64,000 nt of DNA from an uncultured Croceitalea sp. (GTDB taxonomy: Bacteria > Bacteroidota > Bacteroidia > Flavobacteriales > Flavobacteriaceae), in contig CANLWK010000001.1 in assembly GCA_947494805.1 (NCBI GenBank), forward strand, positions 124,001 to 188,000. The letters are read 5' to 3'. How positions within the stretch are numbered: the first letter of the stretch is position 1; the number at the start of each line of letters is the position of its first letter. Positions 62,078-64,000 of this stretch are shown piece after piece. The notes under the pieces were generated by a model that saw only the letters and a list, made by a program, of their open reading frames with translations, was not told the DNA's origin and searched no databases. A program made the position numbers and the translations under genes.

Positions 62078-63052
62078 ATGCATCCGATAGCATTTTACCA
62101 AGAAGCGTTCATAAAACACTTGGAAGGCAAGATAGTGGAGAAAGAACCTAAGAACCTCTATGAACCCATTAATTATATTTTGGGTTTAGGGGGCAAACGC
62201 TTAAGGCCTGTTCTGACGCTCATGTCTGCCGATTTTTTTGGAGGTGGTTTTAAGAATGCCCTTAATGCGGCTTTGGCCATAGAAGTATTTCATAATTTCT
62301 CTCTGGTGCATGACGACATTATGGACGACGCCCCGATTCGTCGTGGTCAAGCAACGGTCCATGAAAAATGGGATATCAATACCGGTATTCTCTCTGGGGA
62401 TGCCATGCTCATCAATTCTTATCAATTGTTTGAAAGTTACAAATCAGGTTCTTTTCACCAATTGGTAGCCTTGTTCAGTAAAACAGCAATTGAAGTCTGT
62501 GAAGGACAACAATATGATGTTGATTTTGAGACCCGTGATGATGTTACCCTCCTCGAGTATTTAAAGATGATTGAGTTTAAAACGGCGGTTTTGGTGGCCT
62601 GTGCCTTAAAGATGGGCGCAATTGTTTCAGGCGCTTCTGCAGAAAACCAGAACCTAATCTATGAGTTTGGCAGAAATTTGGGTATTGCCTTTCAAATTCA
62701 AGATGACTATTTAGATGCGTTTGGAGATCCGCAAACCTTTGGTAAACAAGTTGGAGGAGATATTATTGAAAACAAGAAGACCTATCTTTATTTAAAAGCT
62801 TTAGAGAAGAGTTCCAAAGAAGAACGGAAGCAATTGTCAGATTTGTTCTCCATTCAACCCACAGACCCTAGTTCAAAAATTGAGGCAGTCAAAGAAGTTT
62901 TTGAACGAACAGGGGCTGTCGAAGAAACTGCCAATGCAATAAAGGCATATACAAGAAAAGCTTTTGAGGCACTTGAGACCATAGATTTACCAAAAGAACA
63001 GAAGGATGTATTTGTAAAATTTGGTGAAGATTTAATGCAGCGAGCGGTTTAG
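62078..63052 (+). CDS. Polyprenyl diphosphate synthase family protein
   Basis: A 324-residue trans-isoprenyl diphosphate synthase. The first aspartate-rich motif is FHNFSLVHDDIMDDAPIRRG, the second is GIAFQIQDDYLDAFGD. The basic motif GLGGKRLRPVLTLMSADFF lies at about residues 42-60, and GGDIIENKKTYLYLKAL follows motif 2. It joins isopentenyl diphosphate units to an allylic diphosphate; chain length (geranylgeranyl or longer, for menaquinone) cannot be read with certainty. A perfect -7-like box TATTTTTG (62054-62061) lies 16 bp upstream of the ATG. The 3' end overlaps the convergent gene by 4 bp. Confidence 0.93.
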   Translation: MHPIAFYQEAFIKHLEGKIVEKEPKNLYEPINYILGLGGKRLRPVLTLMSADFFGGGFKNALNAALAIEVFHNFSLVHDDIMDDAPIRRGQATVHEKWDINTGILSGDAMLINSYQLFESYKSGSFHQLVALFSKTAIEVCEGQQYDVDFETRDDVTLLEYLKMIEFKTAVLVACALKMGAIVSGASAENQNLIYEFGRNLGIAFQIQDDYLDAFGDPQTFGKQVGGDIIENKKTYLYLKALEKSSKEERKQLSDLFSIQPTDPSSKIEAVKEVFERTGAVEETANAIKAYTRKAFEALETIDLPKEQKDVFVKFGEDLMQRAV

Positions 63053-63891
63053 TTTTCTTTTTTAATGGTAATTGAAACGTTATCTACATATAGCAAGATA
63101 TCCCCTGCGTCAGGATTGGCAGTGGCACCAATTTGAACCCGCTCGTAAAGGACAGGCGTCTGCAATTCAAAACTGATACCTTCTTGGGAAAACAAGTTTT
63201 TAAAAACCATGGTATTGGGCAGATTCATTCCGTTTTGTGACAGAACTAACTGGTCGTTAACAAGTAGCTTGTTACCGCCATTTTCTTCAGGAGATAGGAA
63301 AGACTCCCAAGTTATGGAAACCCATTCTTTACGAGGAAATCGAACATTGGTCTGGGCTAAAAGATCTGCACCAATTTTACCACGTTCTATGGATAGGTAA
63401 TCATTGCCCCCTGACATCATAAGACGCAGGCCAGGACTTTGGTTGTCGGGTACGCTAGGATCCCAACAAGAGCGACACTCCAAATCAATTAAAAGAAGGT
63501 TTTCAATGTTCTCTTCCGAATCAATGTAAAAATCGGCTTTTATGGTGACGACACTGTTTTCAGGTGCAAAGAGCCCACTTTTTTCGATATCTGCTTTTGA
63601 AAGTCGTCTATCCGATTTTCGAGAAAGAATTTTAAGGGATTTGTTCCCCTCAGAACTGAATTCAGAAGAAAGACTAAGTTCATTTTCAACATTTTCAGGA
63701 TTTACGATTTGAGTACCTGTCCAACGTAAGCCATTACTTGGAAAAAGTTCATCAAGATTGTCATTTGAGGTTTCAAAGCTATCTGAGAACTCAAAATCGA
63801 TTGTCATCTGACTTTCATCTTCTTCTTGATCATTTGAACAGGAAAAAACCAGAAGTAATCCCACAAGCAAAATAGAACAATGTTTTAGCAT
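63049..63891 (-). CDS. Secreted lipoprotein, polysaccharide-lyase/lectin-like fold
   Basis: About 280 residues with a lipoprotein signal (MLKHCSILLVGLLLVFSC, lipobox VFSC, followed by acidic SNDQEEDESQ). The ATG at 63891 and one at 63900 are equally usable. The mature part is beta-rich with strands such as VVTIKADFYIDSEENIENLLLIDLEC, SPGLRLMMSGGNDYLSIERGKIG, WVSITWESFLS, and ends with DILLYVDNVSITIKKEN. The pattern of strand, loading residue and final DNVSI is common to jelly-roll polysaccharide lyases (PL20-like) and concanavalin-like lectins, but no catalytic residues are evident. The acidic stretch behind Cys suggests surface display. Function not established. Confidence 0.65.
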   Translation of the reverse strand: MLKHCSILLVGLLLVFSCSNDQEEDESQMTIDFEFSDSFETSNDNLDELFPSNGLRWTGTQIVNPENVENELSLSSEFSSEGNKSLKILSRKSDRRLSKADIEKSGLFAPENSVVTIKADFYIDSEENIENLLLIDLECRSCWDPSVPDNQSPGLRLMMSGGNDYLSIERGKIGADLLAQTNVRFPRKEWVSITWESFLSPEENGGNKLLVNDQLVLSQNGMNLPNTMVFKNLFSQEGISFELQTPVLYERVQIGATANPDAGDILLYVDNVSITIKKEN

Positions 63892-63935
63892 AACAACCAT
63901 TTACTTTACAAACGGTCAAAAAGATATCAGCATTG

Positions 63936-64000
63936 TTAGAACAGTCTGCTCAGCAATGCTTTAATGAATGGCAAGGGACGTGGTGCGAACATGATTTTCA
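63936..64000 (-). CDS. C-terminal tail of an unidentified gene (5' end outside window)
   Basis: The reverse strand is open from the window edge to a TAA at 63936-63938 and encodes ...KIMFAPRPLPFIKALLSRLF. The other two leftward frames close within 13 codons. The composition (basic and Leu/Pro-rich) is protein-like but far too short to identify. It would lie just upstream of, and in the same direction as, the lipoprotein gene. Confidence 0.3.
   Translation of the reverse strand, partial: KIMFAPRPLPFIKALLSRLF

Noticed and set aside
1-64000. tRNA, rRNA, CRISPR, riboswitch or replication origin
   Set aside because: I read all intergenic regions and saw no cloverleaf, regularly spaced repeat array, conserved riboswitch core or DnaA-box cluster.

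Overview
The window looks like chromosome from a Flavobacteriaceae bacterium (Bacteroidota, probably a marine member near Muricauda/Maribacter/Zobellia). The evidence is the moderate-to-low GC, the Bacteroidota-type -7 promoter boxes (TAnnTTTG), and lineage-typical genes: DUF3078, DUF6503, a PiT transporter fused to a PhoU-like domain, GDYXXLXY/DUF2157 pairs, LytS/LytTR two-component genes and Tat-exported Gfo/Idh proteins. I see no rRNA, tRNA, CRISPR array, insertion sequence or prophage. Genus and species cannot be fixed from this alone.

Layout. 0-8.3 kb: end of an ABC exporter, a secreted protein, a YCII/DGPF protein followed by an ECF42-type sigma factor, then a leftward group (six-hairpin glycosidase-like protein, Tat-exported Gfo/Idh oxidoreductase, HD hydrolase, PlsC-like acyltransferase, bacilliredoxin). 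8.4-13.5 kb: TerB/DnaJ membrane protein, HupE/UreJ-like protein, dCMP deaminase plus S41 protease, MarC, DUF3109. 13.5-17.0 kb: a LytS-type kinase and LytTR regulator, with a divergent mini transcription unit for a 38-residue peptide preceded by LytTR-like direct repeats and ended by a strong hairpin. 17.0-20.7 kb: nrdB-nrdA.

20.7-33.5 kb is a carbohydrate-oxidation island: two GMC flavoprotein dehydrogenases with a Cx5Cx3C iron-sulfur motif, one Tat-type small subunit, two TIM-barrel isomerase/epimerases, a Gfo/Idh oxidoreductase, two MFS transporters and two DUF1080 lipoproteins. This set fits oxidation of glycosides at C3, cleavage of the 3-keto-glycoside and recovery of the keto-sugar. 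DinB and ASCH genes sit inside it.

33.7-53.2 kb is mostly housekeeping: yicC-gmk-nadD, membrane proteins, PiT transporter, dgt, dxs, a lipocalin-like lipoprotein, tadA, cold-shock protein, a CLC protein that lacks the gating glutamate, and aspS. 53.3-60.8 kb holds a MORN-repeat secreted protein behind a second set of 21-bp LytTR-like repeats, then a four-gene leftward operon TetR-TolC-RND adaptor-RND permease with a clear 30-bp palindromic operator. 61-64 kb: an ECF sigma factor with a co-transcribed membrane protein, a polyprenyl diphosphate synthase, a secreted lipoprotein and the tail of one more gene.

The best candidates for something undescribed are the LytTR-linked micropeptide unit at 16.4-16.8 kb, with its matching sites at 53.3 kb, and the exact composition of the 3-keto-glycoside island.
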